Source: Acidimicrobiales bacterium
Lineage (GTDB): Bacteria; Actinomycetota; Acidimicrobiia; Acidimicrobiales; Aldehydirespiratoraceae
Length of the DNA stretch: 64,000 nucleotides
Assembly (NCBI GenBank): GCA_029246685.1
Contig: JAQWMR010000008.1
Coordinates: 29,185-93,184, forward strand
Direction of reading: 5' to 3'
Translations under genes and position numbers: made by a program
Notes under the pieces: model-generated
Told to the model about the DNA's origin: nothing
Seen by the model: only the letters and a program-made list of their open reading frames with translations
Databases searched by the model: none
Shown here: positions 36,667 through 45,481 of the stretch, in pieces
Layout: each line of letters starts with the position of its first letter
How positions within the stretch are numbered: position 1 is the stretch's first letter

Positions 36667-38136
36667 GTGACGATCGACCCTCGAACCCCTGTCATCATCG
36701 GCGCCGCACAGGTTGCCCAGAAGCCACCCGTCGACGATGTGCTCGTCGACGCCCCGGACGCGTTGGGCCTCATCACCGATGCGGTCCGTGGGGCCGCCGA
36801 GGACACTGGAGGATCCGGCGTCCTCGAGGCGATCGACCTGATCGCCGTCGTGGGCGGCCTGTGGCGATACAAGAACCCCGGCGCCATGGTCGCTGACGAG
36901 CTCGGCATCGACGCGAACGGGATGCTGACCACGTTCGGCGGCAATCTCCCCATTCACGCCACCCACATGCTCGCGGACCGGATCGCCGCCGGCGAGATCG
37001 AGATGGCGGTGCTCGCGGGCGGCGAGTGCAACCTGACCCGTCGCAACCTCGCCAAGGCCGGCGCCGAGCCGCCGCGACGCGAGGAGAGCCGGGCCGACGA
37101 CGTGGAGCACTGGGGCCCGCCGCTCAACATGGGCGACCGGGTTGCGATCGACCGCGGCGGCGAGCTCCCGCGCAACACATACGCCATCCTCGACAGCGCG
37201 ATTCGAGCCACGCGAGACGAGAGCCTCGACGATGCCCGGGATCGGGCGGCGGCTCTCTGGGCGGGCTACGCCGCCGTCGCTGCCGGCAACGCCCACGCGG
37301 CAGACCGTCAAGGCCTCACCGCCGACGCGATCCGCGAGCCCTCGCCGACCAACCGCATGGTCTCCTGGCCGTACACGAAGGCCATGTGCGCCAACAACAA
37401 CGTGGACCAGGCGGCCGCGCTGATCATCTGCTCGACTGCCGTCGCCGATCGGCTCGACGCGCCGGTGGAGTCCCGCGTCTACCCGCACCTGTGCGTGGTC
37501 TCGTACGACTCGCCGACGCTTGTCGACCGCGACGCCCTCTCCCAGGCGCCCGGGCTCAGCGCCGCCGGCGCGGCGCTGCGCGAGCAGGTCGGCGATCTCG
37601 ACGAGGTCGACCATGTCGATCTCTACTCGTGCTTCCCGGCGATCGTCAGCCTCACGTGCGAGGCGCTGGGCCTGTCACCTGACCGTCAACTCACCGTTGC
37701 CGGCGGGCTCGCATTCGCCGGCGCGCCCCTCAACTTCGCCGCCGGCCAAGCGCTGGTGGCCATGATCCACGCACTCCGCGCCGACCCGGGCGCTCGAGGC
37801 CTCGTCCAGGGCAACGGCGGTCACGCAACGAAGCACGCGCTCGGGCTCTACTCGACCACCCCTCCCGAGGTTCCTGCGCACATCGATGATCTCGGTCTGT
37901 TCGGTTCTCCCCCGCCGATCGCCGCGTCCGATCACGAAGGCGCCGCAACGATCCTCGGCGCAACGGTCGAGTTCGGCCGCGCCGGCGCGGAACGCGCCGT
38001 CGCGGTCGTCGAGTTCGAAGACGGGTCGCGTTCCTGGGCGAACAGCGACGATGTGGCGCTGATGGACGCGATCACGACGCACGAGATGTGCGGTCAGACC
38101 GTGTCGGTCGTCGCCGGCGAGATGCGGCTGAGCTGA
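36667..38136 (+). CDS. Thiolase-like acetyl-CoA acetyltransferase
   Basis: A 489-residue member of the thiolase superfamily resembling bacterial SCP-x-like acetyl-CoA acetyltransferases. RTPVIIGAAQV opens the protein; PYTKAMCANNNVDQAAALI, VDLYSCFPAIV and VQGNGGHATKHALGLYST mark the conserved core and C-terminal Gly-His region. The classical catalytic Cys motif of biosynthetic thiolases is not found at the usual place, so it may be a degradative or non-canonical thiolase. GTG 36667 is 7 nt after TACCCT and is probably leaderless. Confidence 0.8.
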   Translation: MTIDPRTPVIIGAAQVAQKPPVDDVLVDAPDALGLITDAVRGAAEDTGGSGVLEAIDLIAVVGGLWRYKNPGAMVADELGIDANGMLTTFGGNLPIHATHMLADRIAAGEIEMAVLAGGECNLTRRNLAKAGAEPPRREESRADDVEHWGPPLNMGDRVAIDRGGELPRNTYAILDSAIRATRDESLDDARDRAAALWAGYAAVAAGNAHAADRQGLTADAIREPSPTNRMVSWPYTKAMCANNNVDQAAALIICSTAVADRLDAPVESRVYPHLCVVSYDSPTLVDRDALSQAPGLSAAGAALREQVGDLDEVDHVDLYSCFPAIVSLTCEALGLSPDRQLTVAGGLAFAGAPLNFAAGQALVAMIHALRADPGARGLVQGNGGHATKHALGLYSTTPPEVPAHIDDLGLFGSPPPIAASDHEGAATILGATVEFGRAGAERAVAVVEFEDGSRSWANSDDVALMDAITTHEMCGQTVSVVAGEMRLS

Positions 38137-38139
38137 CGC

Positions 38140-38276
38140 TCAGATGCGAAGGCCGAGCCGTGCTCGCAACGCTTCGGGCGGCGCGGGCCTCGCGAAATAG
38201 AAGCCCTGGGCGCGGTGACATCCGAACTCGATCAGGAGATCGGCCTGCTCGCGGGTTTCCACACCCGGGGAAGGTG
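38140..38276 (-). pseudogene. C-terminal remnant of an EAL-domain protein
   Basis: Minus-strand residues VETREQADLLIEFGCHRAQG followed by FYFARPAPPEAL match the last 40 residues of EAL phosphodiesterases. Nothing upstream of it in any frame continues the domain; low-complexity GAG/GGA-rich sequence adjoins it. It is a deletion remnant between the thiolase-like gene and the selenoprotein gene. Confidence 0.75.
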
Positions 38277-38300
38277 AGGAGGAGTGCGAGGAGGAGCTAG

Positions 38301-39311
38301 CTACGAGCGGGGCACGCCGTGATACGGACTGCCCGCCTCCCGCCACGCTCCGAACAACTCGAAGAACGCTTCGCCGAAGGGATCTACTTCCTGGAGCGGC
38401 ATCGCGGCCCGACGGACGCTGAAGTCCATCGGGGCCAGCTCAGCCGCCTGAGCGAACCAGTGGCGGGCGCGGTCGTCGTCGCCGCCTCGTCGAGCGTGGG
38501 CGCCGAGCCGGAACGCGAGGCGTGCTTGCACCTCTGCCGCATCGAGGTCCTCGACCTCGTAGGCGGCGTCGGCCGGAAGCTCCTCGCTCCGAACCCACGC
38601 TCGTACCTGGTCCATGTGTTCGTCTGGCGTGACACCGGTGAAGTCCACGAACATGTCCGTGCCGACCTCGGCGGAGTTCGGCCGCGCGATCGTGCCGCCG
38701 GCATCGATCCAGATCACGGTGGGGACGTTGCTGACGGCGTAGAGCTCGGCCAGGAGATGGTCGCGGTCGAGTAGGACTGGGAACCGGATGCCCTCGGCCC
38801 ATTCGCGGACGTCATCGGGGGATTCATCAAGGGCGACCGCAATCGGCGTGAAGCCGGAGTCGTCGAGTTCGTCGTGGAGTGTCTGCCACCCGGGCAGCTC
38901 GTAGCGACAACCTCACCAACTGGCGAAGGCGATGAGCAGGCGTTTTCGTCCTGCGAACTGTTCGAGCGTGTGGAGGTTGCCGTCGAGATCCGGCAACGAG
39001 AAGTCCGGGGCCTGGCGGCCGATGAGTCCGGCGCGTCGGTCTTGGGCCGGAACCGAGATTGCGACCGCCGCCGTCTGGTCGTCCACCAGCACGGTGGACC
39101 CCAGGGCGCCGGCGACCTCGGCCAGGTCGACCGTCGGCCCATCGAGACCTTGGACGGGCACGCACACGTCGCCGCGGCAGAGCCCCTCGGGCTTCAGCTC
39201 CCAGCCGATCGCAGCGGGGAGCTCGGCGGCCGCGAGCGTCGCGCGGGGGCCGTCGATCTGACCCGGAACGTCGGCGGAACCGCCGGGAGTGAGGACCGTG
39301 AGCGTCGACAT
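38301..39311 (-). CDS. Probable selenoprotein: thioredoxin-fold (ResA/TlpA-like) redoxin with in-frame TGA
   Basis: The frame from ATG 39311 to TAG at 38301 is 336 residues if TGA at 38915-38913 is read as selenocysteine (residue 133). The local sequence is FASW-U-GCRYELPGWQ. In thioredoxin-like redoxins this position is a redox Cys two residues before another Cys, so U133-G-C135 is the expected active site. Downstream protein is fully conserved-looking: PIAVALDESPDDVREW, VSNVPTVIWIDAGG, and a C-terminal helical, TPR-like tail (RARHWFAQAAELAPMDF). A hairpin follows the TGA at the spacing of bacterial SECIS elements. A selenium gene (yqeC) is in the same window. selA, selB and selC are not visible here. 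Confidence 0.8.
38877..38900 (-). promoter_or_regulatory. SECIS-like hairpin downstream of TGA
   Basis: On the minus strand CTGCC pairs with GGCAG around a 5-nt loop CGGGT located 21-25 nt after the TGA. An additional GAG/CTC pairing is possible below a 3-nt bulge. Loop distance and a G in the first two loop positions fit the known loose consensus for bacterial SECIS elements. Confidence 0.6.
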
Positions 39312-39369
39312 GGCGGCAGTCTTCCAGCCCCTGCGAGGTTGCGCCACCAGACCGATATCGTGCCTCGCC

Positions 39370-40152
39370 ATGGGAAAACTGGTTCACCTCGAACGCGACA
39401 CCGCACCCGGTGTCGCCACGATCCGCTTCGATCGGCCGAAGGTCAATGCGATCACCGCCGCCATGACGGTCACGCTCGCCGAGATCTGCGCAGAGGTCGC
39501 GGCCGCAGATGACATCCGAGCCGTGGTGTTCACCGGCGGCGAGCGTCACTTCGCAGCGGGCATGGACATCGGCGACTTCGAGACGATGGACCGCGCCGGC
39601 GCCCACGACCTCGCGACGAAGCTGAACGGGGCAGCGCTCGCGCTCGAGAATCTTCCGCAGATCACGATTTCGGCGATCAACGGATTCGCCCTCGGTGGCG
39701 GACTCGAGCTCGCGATGGCGACCGACTTCCGAATCGCCGCGACCAACTCCCAACTGGGCCAACCCGAGATCCTGCTCGGCATCATGCCGGGCGGCGGTGG
39801 CTCGCAGCGGCTGAGCCGGCTCGTCGGCATCACCCTCGCCAAGGAGCTCATCTACGGCGGCCGCAACCTCACCGCCGAGGAGGCCTTGGCCGCGAACCTC
39901 ATCTCCTCGATCCATGAGCCGGACGACGTGCAAGCTGCGGCAATCGAGCTCGCGGCCGGCTATGCCGCCGGTCCGGCCTCGCTCCGGCTCGCCAAGCAGG
40001 TCATGGTGGCGGGCATGCATCTTCCGCTCGACGAGGCCGTCCGCCTCGAGATCGAAGCGTTCGCCGACTGCTTCGAGACCGACGACCGCCGTCTCGGCGT
40101 GGCAAGTTTCCACGAGAGCGGCCCCGGCAAAGCATCGTTCACCGGCAACTGA
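39370..40152 (+). CDS. Enoyl-CoA hydratase/isomerase family protein
   Basis: A 260-residue crotonase-fold protein. Oxyanion segments FTGGERHFAAGMDIGDF and INGFALGGGLELAMATD are present, with Glu in the second segment and another in QPEILLGIMPGGGGSQRL at the positions of the two catalytic glutamates, so hydratase activity is likely. ATG 39370 is chosen from the conserved N-terminus (GKLVHLERDTAPGVATI). It is divergent from the selenoprotein gene by 58 bp. Confidence 0.9.
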   Translation: MGKLVHLERDTAPGVATIRFDRPKVNAITAAMTVTLAEICAEVAAADDIRAVVFTGGERHFAAGMDIGDFETMDRAGAHDLATKLNGAALALENLPQITISAINGFALGGGLELAMATDFRIAATNSQLGQPEILLGIMPGGGGSQRLSRLVGITLAKELIYGGRNLTAEEALAANLISSIHEPDDVQAAAIELAAGYAAGPASLRLAKQVMVAGMHLPLDEAVRLEIEAFADCFETDDRRLGVASFHESGPGKASFTGN

Positions 40153-40177
40153 GCCAGGCCTGGCCGAGTAGCCGGCG

Positions 40178-40921
40178 TCAGTCGACTTCCAGGGTCGCAA
40201 GACGGGCAGCAGCCAAGAGGAGCGCGACCACGGTCACGATTGCGAAGATGATGATGGACGTCGACTCGGCGCTGTTCGCGAGTTCGGTCCGGACTCCGGT
40301 GCGAGACGTCACGATCGAGTTCGCGTAGCCCCGCAATGCCATCTTGGCGCCAATGCTCCCGAGCGACGCGACCACGCCTTCCCAGAGCAGCACGTAGACA
40401 AGGCCCAGGACGACCGCGAACCGGCTCAAGATGCCGAGCATGACGAAGACGGCCGAATACGCCACCACGGCGAGAGCCGATGCGACGAGTGTCGCCATGA
40501 CCAACTCGCTCCCCGCGTCGAGGAGCAACGCACTCAACGCGGCGGGGATGACGATCAGCGGCAATGAGATGACCGTCGCGGCCAACCACGCGCCGAAGAC
40601 CACTGAAATCTGGTTGAGCGGTCGAACCCACAGATACACGAGCGTGCCGTCGTCTCGAGCATCACCGAGCGCGCCGACGCCGAAGATGAGAGCGATCACG
40701 GGCAGGACGAGCGTGAAGGTGAACAGTGTGATCACGCCCGTCGCATTGTCCAGGTGTTGCACAGGCGACGGGTCAGCACCGCTGCCGACGGACCAGCTGA
40801 TCACCATGCTGAGCACACCCAGGAGTCCGAGCCCCGTCAGCCTCGCGGGCGAACGTAGCTGGCCGAGCAGGACCCGAAAGACGACCACCGTCGAGCGAAC
40901 GAGTCCGACAGAACCAGCCAT
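40178..40921 (-). CDS. ABC-2 type permease
   Basis: A 247-residue membrane protein with six hydrophobic segments; the cytoplasmic GDARDDGTLVYLWVRPLNQI stretch is typical of ABC-2 permeases of the NatB type. It pairs with the ATPase just upstream: the ATPase stop and this ATG overlap (TGATG). The substrate is unknown. Confidence 0.85.
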   Translation of the reverse strand: MAGSVGLVRSTVVVFRVLLGQLRSPARLTGLGLLGVLSMVISWSVGSGADPSPVQHLDNATGVITLFTFTLVLPVIALIFGVGALGDARDDGTLVYLWVRPLNQISVVFGAWLAATVISLPLIVIPAALSALLLDAGSELVMATLVASALAVVAYSAVFVMLGILSRFAVVLGLVYVLLWEGVVASLGSIGAKMALRGYANSIVTSRTGVRTELANSAESTSIIIFAIVTVVALLLAAARLATLEVD

Positions 40922-41937
40922 CAGCGCTCCACCAGGTACCGGAAGACCGACTCGAGGTCGTCGTCGAGCGGGACGAGACCATTGAGGTGAACGTCCAGCT
41001 CCCTCGCCACTGGGGCGATCGCGAGACCGAAGGCTTCGATGTCGGTTGTGTCGAACTCCACGCCATCCTCGATTACCCGCACGCCGTCGGCGATCGCGCG
41101 GCGTAGGAGCTCTGCCCCGAGGGCGCGCGGGTCGTTCGTGGCGATGTGAATTCGGTGCGGCCGATCGTCCATCAGCGCGCGCAGATCGTGGAAGTTGCCA
41201 GTCGCGGCCAAACGGCCCTGAGCGATGACGAGGATGTCCGAACCGAGCCGTGCGACCTCGTCGAGAACGTGGCTGGACACCAGCACGCACTTCCCGGACT
41301 CGCCGAGCTCGCGGAACAACGCGATCATTCGCTTCCGCTGCACGGGGTCGAGCCCGTTGAGCGGCTCGTCCGCGATGATCACATCAGGGTCGTTCACGAG
41401 CGCAGCTGCAAGCTTTACCCGCTGACGCATTCCTTTGGAGTAGGCGCCTACCGGCTTGCGCTCACCAGGATCGAGATCGACGACACCGAGCACCTCAGCG
41501 GCCCGTTCGCGCGGACGATCAAGACCATGGGTGATCGCGGCGACCTCGACGAACGCCTGCGCCGAGAGCCGATCGAACAGTGCGTCTTGCTGGGGAACCA
41601 GCCCGATGCGGCCGCGCACCGCTGTGTCACGCCGTGCATCCTTGCCGAGGATCTGAACCGTTCCCTGGGAGGGAGCCGCAAGACCGCACAGCATGCGAAA
41701 CAACGTCGACTTGCCCGCGCCATTCGGGCCGAGGAGGGCGGTGATGCCCGGTCCGACAGTGAAGGACACGTCAGACACCGCGACGACATCGCCAAACGCC
41801 TTCGTCACCCCGTAGACGCCGACAAGGGGCGTCTCGATACGGCTGTCTGCGCTCGGTGGAGGCGGAACATGATCGGCCGGTTGACCCACTGGCGGTGCGG
41901 GCGGCGGAGGCGGAGGCGGGAGTGAGGAGTCAGCCAT
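40921..41937 (-). CDS. ABC transporter ATPase with Pro-rich N-terminus
   Basis: A 338-residue ATPase. After a Pro-rich leader (residues 7-30) the cassette has Walker A GPNGAGKST, signature YSKGMRQR and Walker B VIIADEPLNGLD, then a C-terminal regulatory segment. The ATG at 41937 overlaps the stop of the upstream permease gene. It belongs to a four-gene exporter operon (ATPase-permease-ATPase-permease) running from 43753 to 40178. Confidence 0.88.
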   Translation of the reverse strand: MADSSLPPPPPPPAPPVGQPADHVPPPPSADSRIETPLVGVYGVTKAFGDVVAVSDVSFTVGPGITALLGPNGAGKSTLFRMLCGLAAPSQGTVQILGKDARRDTAVRGRIGLVPQQDALFDRLSAQAFVEVAAITHGLDRPRERAAEVLGVVDLDPGERKPVGAYSKGMRQRVKLAAALVNDPDVIIADEPLNGLDPVQRKRMIALFRELGESGKCVLVSSHVLDEVARLGSDILVIAQGRLAATGNFHDLRALMDDRPHRIHIATNDPRALGAELLRRAIADGVRVIEDGVEFDTTDIEAFGLAIAPVARELDVHLNGLVPLDDDLESVFRYLVER

Positions 41938-42812
41938 CAGACGCCCGCGTCCTTGTAGCGCCACCACAGGAGTCCGCCGGACGCGGCGAGCCACCCTGCG
42001 TTCGCCAGGTAGACGTTGGCTGTACCCACCTCGGGGAACTCGCCGCTGCCGCCGAACATCCGAGCGATCAACTCGAGCGGCATGACCACCGGGTTCAACA
42101 TCTGCCACGTCGTGCTCGCGTCCCCGACGTCGATCATGATCCCGACCGTGGTCAGGGTGCCGAAGAACGTGAGGATCACGATCGCGGTCGCGAAGGACCG
42201 CCGGTCCGTCAGGCTCGATGCCGCCATGCTCACCGCGGCGTAGACGAGGCACGCAGCCAGCCCAGATCCGACCGTCCGAATGAAAACGACGATCCAGTCG
42301 ACGAAACCGTCGGGCCCCGCCGACGCGAATGTCAGCGCGATCAGGAACAGCAGCGTGGGGACCAGCACGACAATGGCGAGCACACCGACGACGGCGATGA
42401 ACTTGCTGAAGATGTAGCTCCATCGCGAGAGCGGAGTGGTCAGGTACAGCGAGACCATCCCGTCACGGCGATCTCGCACGATGGCATCGGGCGCCATCAG
42501 CGCGATGAACAACACGATCGAGGGAATGGATTGCGGCGCGAGCTCCCAGTACTCCGGTGCGATCTCGTCGGCGAAGAGGTCGGCGCCGGCAAACGTCGAC
42601 GCGATGATCACGAACGCGGCGAACCCGATCGCTGGCAGAAATCCGATCAGAATGATCAAGAGCGGAACGATCTTGAAGCGGAACTTCCGGCCGAGTCCGA
42701 GCATCCCACGAGTCGTGTGCCAGCTGACCGAGCGAACAGCTCCGGCGACGCCGGATCGTTCACCGTCGAAACGGCGATACCCGCGGTCGAGGATCTGGGC
42801 GTCGCCGCTCAT
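41937..42812 (-). CDS. ABC-2 type permease
   Basis: A 291-residue membrane protein with about six hydrophobic segments; the loop APDAIVRDRRDGMVSLYLTT corresponds to the conserved ABC-2 cytoplasmic region seen in the neighbouring permease. ATG 42812 overlaps the stop of the ATPase gene before it. Probably forms an exporter with one or both ATPases of the operon. Confidence 0.85.
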   Translation of the reverse strand: MSGDAQILDRGYRRFDGERSGVAGAVRSVSWHTTRGMLGLGRKFRFKIVPLLIILIGFLPAIGFAAFVIIASTFAGADLFADEIAPEYWELAPQSIPSIVLFIALMAPDAIVRDRRDGMVSLYLTTPLSRWSYIFSKFIAVVGVLAIVVLVPTLLFLIALTFASAGPDGFVDWIVVFIRTVGSGLAACLVYAAVSMAASSLTDRRSFATAIVILTFFGTLTTVGIMIDVGDASTTWQMLNPVVMPLELIARMFGGSGEFPEVGTANVYLANAGWLAASGGLLWWRYKDAGV

Positions 42813-43753
42813 GTCGCGGCCTCGAACAGATCTTCGAGACGACGTCGACGAGGTTCGATCCGTCGAAGCTGTGCGCCCTCGGAAGCAACCACGTCGCGAA
42901 CTGCGTCCACAACCCGCTCCGGGCCGGGACCGTCCACCTCGAAGCGGGGGCGCTCGCCGTCGAACTCGACATCCATCCCCAGCGAACGGAGGGCCGCGAC
43001 CACGGCCGACGCCGCCACGAGCCCGTCAGACCCATCGACCAACTCGACCGAGACGCCTGACAGGTCGCCGACAAGGTCGACGAGGCGACCCTGCGCGATC
43101 AGGCGGCCGGCATCGATCGCCACGACGCTGTCACAGACCCGCTCGACCTCCTCGAGAAGGTGCGATGAAAGCATGATGTCGATCCCGAACTCGGTACTGA
43201 CCTGGCGGATCAGCGCAAGAATTTCGTCACGTTGAGCAGGGTCGAGACCGTCGGTCGGCTCGTCGAGCAGGATGAGGCTCGGGTCCGCAGCGATCGCCTG
43301 AGCAAGCTTCACTCGCTGACGCTGTCCGGTGGACATCGTGCCGAGCGGTCGAAAGCGCTCCTCGCCAAGACCGACGAGCCACAACGCGTCGCTCGAACGG
43401 CTCTTCGCCTCGCTGCGCGGCACGCCGCGTACCTCGGTGAGGTGCTTGACGAAGTCCGACGCGGGCATGTCGTCGGGGAAGACGTTGCGCTCGGCGCCGA
43501 AGCCGACCAGCGAACGGAGCTCCGCGCCGTCGCGACGGGGATCCTTCCCGAGCACCGTGACCGAGCCCTCGGTGGCGGCTCGCAGCCCCAGAACGATGGA
43601 CATGAAGGTGGTCTTGCCGGCGCCGTTCGCGCCAACCAAGCCGGTCACGCCGGGCTGCACCTCGACATCGAGTGAATCGAGAGCCCGGTGCGTGCCGAAC
43701 ACCATCGACAAGCCCGTCGCACCGATCACACTCACCGAGTCATCATTGCGCAC
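42809..43753 (-). CDS. ABC transporter ATPase
   Basis: A 314-residue ATPase, first gene of the exporter operon. Walker A GANGAGKTT, signature MSTGQRQR and Walker B LILLDEPTDGLDP are intact. A C-terminal segment of about 90 residues follows the cassette. The GTG start at 43753 has no obvious Shine-Dalgarno sequence. Confidence 0.88.
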   Translation of the reverse strand: MRNDDSVSVIGATGLSMVFGTHRALDSLDVEVQPGVTGLVGANGAGKTTFMSIVLGLRAATEGSVTVLGKDPRRDGAELRSLVGFGAERNVFPDDMPASDFVKHLTEVRGVPRSEAKSRSSDALWLVGLGEERFRPLGTMSTGQRQRVKLAQAIAADPSLILLDEPTDGLDPAQRDEILALIRQVSTEFGIDIMLSSHLLEEVERVCDSVVAIDAGRLIAQGRLVDLVGDLSGVSVELVDGSDGLVAASAVVAALRSLGMDVEFDGERPRFEVDGPGPERVVDAVRDVVASEGAQLRRIEPRRRRLEDLFEAAT

Positions 43754-43801
43754 ATCGTCGGCGATGTGCGTCCGCCTCCAGGATGATCTCTCAGTCCGCT
43801 C

Positions 43802-44753
43802 TCAGGAGGATGCGCCGGTCGCCTCGCGGAGGGCAGCGAGCAGGCGCCGCGTACGAGGAATCTGCCAACGGTCTCCGGGCCGGTTGAGGAGATAGTCGAC
43901 CGCGATGCCAGCATCCGCGTCGGCAAACCCGATGGATCCTCCGAAGCCGGAATGTCCGAAGGAGTTCTCGCTCACGCCGATCGGCCGCTCGTCCTGATGA
44001 AGCTGGAAGCCGAGCCCGAACCGGGAGCGCGTCTCCAGAACGAGATCGTCGCCGTCCACCTGCGTCGTGCATGCCTCGGCGACCAGCCCCGGATCAACGG
44101 GTCCGGTCGGGTCGAGCAGTGCCGCGTCAACGCAAGCAAAGCCCCTTGCAGTTGCGCGCATGTTGGTGGACGGCACCTCGGCCTGGCGGCACTTCGCCAT
44201 CTCGACGAAACCCACTCCCGACACCGTGGAGGGGTGGAAGTACGCGCGGTGCCGCATGCGGGTGAGCTCGTCGGGGAACGCCGACGGGTCTTCTTGCGCA
44301 GGCATCGTGGTCGCACCACTGAACGGCGGGCCGAGTTCGGCGCAACGGTGCAGGTCCGCCGCGGCCGGTCCCCGGCTCCCACCACGGCGCCGTGGCGACA
44401 AGCGCTCCGCACATCGCGTGCCAATCCATCGGAACCCAGTCGGCGACGTCACCGCTCATTGCGGGAAGACCTGCCTGGTGCGACAGATGTTGACGAAGTG
44501 TGGACGACTGCCGGAACTCGGTCCAGGGACGTTTTACAGGTTCGTCGAGATCGATCAACCCTTGCCCGACTGCAACCAGCGCGACGGCTGCGGCGATGCC
44601 CTTCAAGACGGAGCAGGCGTTGACGAGAGTGTCGGCGGTGTACGGATGGGTTGCAGCCCAGTCTCGCCACCCACCGACGATGTCGACCATGGTCTTCCCG
44701 TCGGCGATAACGCACAGGCTTGCTCCGAGATCGCCCGGGTCGACCGGGGACCC
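43802..44753 (-). pseudogene. Serine beta-lactamase/carboxylesterase-like protein, decayed
   Basis: The remnant reads GASLCVIADGKTMVDIVGGW, then VNACSVLKGIAA with the SxxK active site, then LSHQAGLPAM up to ATAPWWEPGTG near 44370. About 50 residues expected after that point are missing. A different frame then supplies the C-terminal part (SRFGLGFQLHQDERP, FGHSGFGGSIGFADADAG) to the stop at 43802. The N-terminus lies before a TAA at 44756 and is fused to the Rieske frame. It therefore carries a nonsense codon, an internal deletion and a frameshift. Confidence 0.8.
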
Positions 44754-45299
44754 TTAGATGGGCTCGAAGTTCACGATGAAGACCTCGCGCAGTGCCTTCC
44801 ACCCCGGAGCGACGTGCCCGGTGAGCGGAAGGTAGACGGTCACATCTGACCGACGGGGACCGGTGCGGCCGTTCGCAAGACGCCGGATCAGCCCGACATG
44901 GGGCTCGGCAGAATCACCGTGCGGATCCTGGTAACTGCCCTGGTATGCCTCGCAATCGTAGGGCTGCGGGTTCTCCTTGATCCGCGCCCGGACCTCCTCC
45001 GCACCCACCATCAGTTCGTCGCCGTCGACCCAGGACGAGAACTTCGTGAGCCGCTCTGCGTGGTTATAGCTCGAGACCCCGGTGTGGAAGACATAGTCCC
45101 AGCCATGCAGTCCGCAGATCAGATTGTCGCCGTCGACGTGGCCGTCGGCCATGTGCGCGCCACGGTGCAGGCATCGTCCATAGAGCACCAAGTGGTTGTC
45201 GGCGAAGCGCACGATGACAGGGCCCACGCCGTCGACGAGAGCGCCGACCGGGCTTCGGTCGGCAACCTCGCTCCACGTCGCGATCTTCACTGGCTGCAT
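44754..45299 (-). pseudogene. Chimeric ORF: Rieske domain fused to start of the beta-lactamase-like gene
   Basis: An open frame of 181 codons with a strong AGGAGG site before ATG 45299. Residues 1-140 are a Rieske 2Fe-2S domain with both cluster motifs (CLHRGAH and CGLHGW) of the type found at the N-terminus of FMN-binding glutamate synthase-like proteins. After LIRRLANG the sequence changes to VTGHVAPGW-like residues (LTGHVAPGWKALREVFIVNF), the usual start of the beta-lactamase-family protein. TAA at 44756 then stops it, and the lactamase remnant continues in the same frame. A deletion that removed the glutamate-synthase domain would explain this. A soluble Rieske protein could still be made. 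Confidence 0.65.
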
Positions 45300-45481
45300 C
45301 GACGCCTCCTATGCCCCGGTTGGTGCCATACCCTGGCTCAACGAGCCGACTGACGCTGAAGAAACAACGTCCGTCCCGAAATCGTTCCCGTGACAACGGA
45401 CCGATGGTGGAACAGCCGACGGGATGAGGAGATGGCCGAATCCGAACCTATGACCGAGACCCGCCGCCAAGGCGAACGCCA

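Noticed and set aside
38913..38915. Treating the TGA in the redoxin gene as an ordinary nonsense mutation.
   Set aside because: It is exactly at the redox Cys position, is followed by a SECIS-like hairpin, downstream coding is unbroken to a natural stop, and a selenium gene is in the window.
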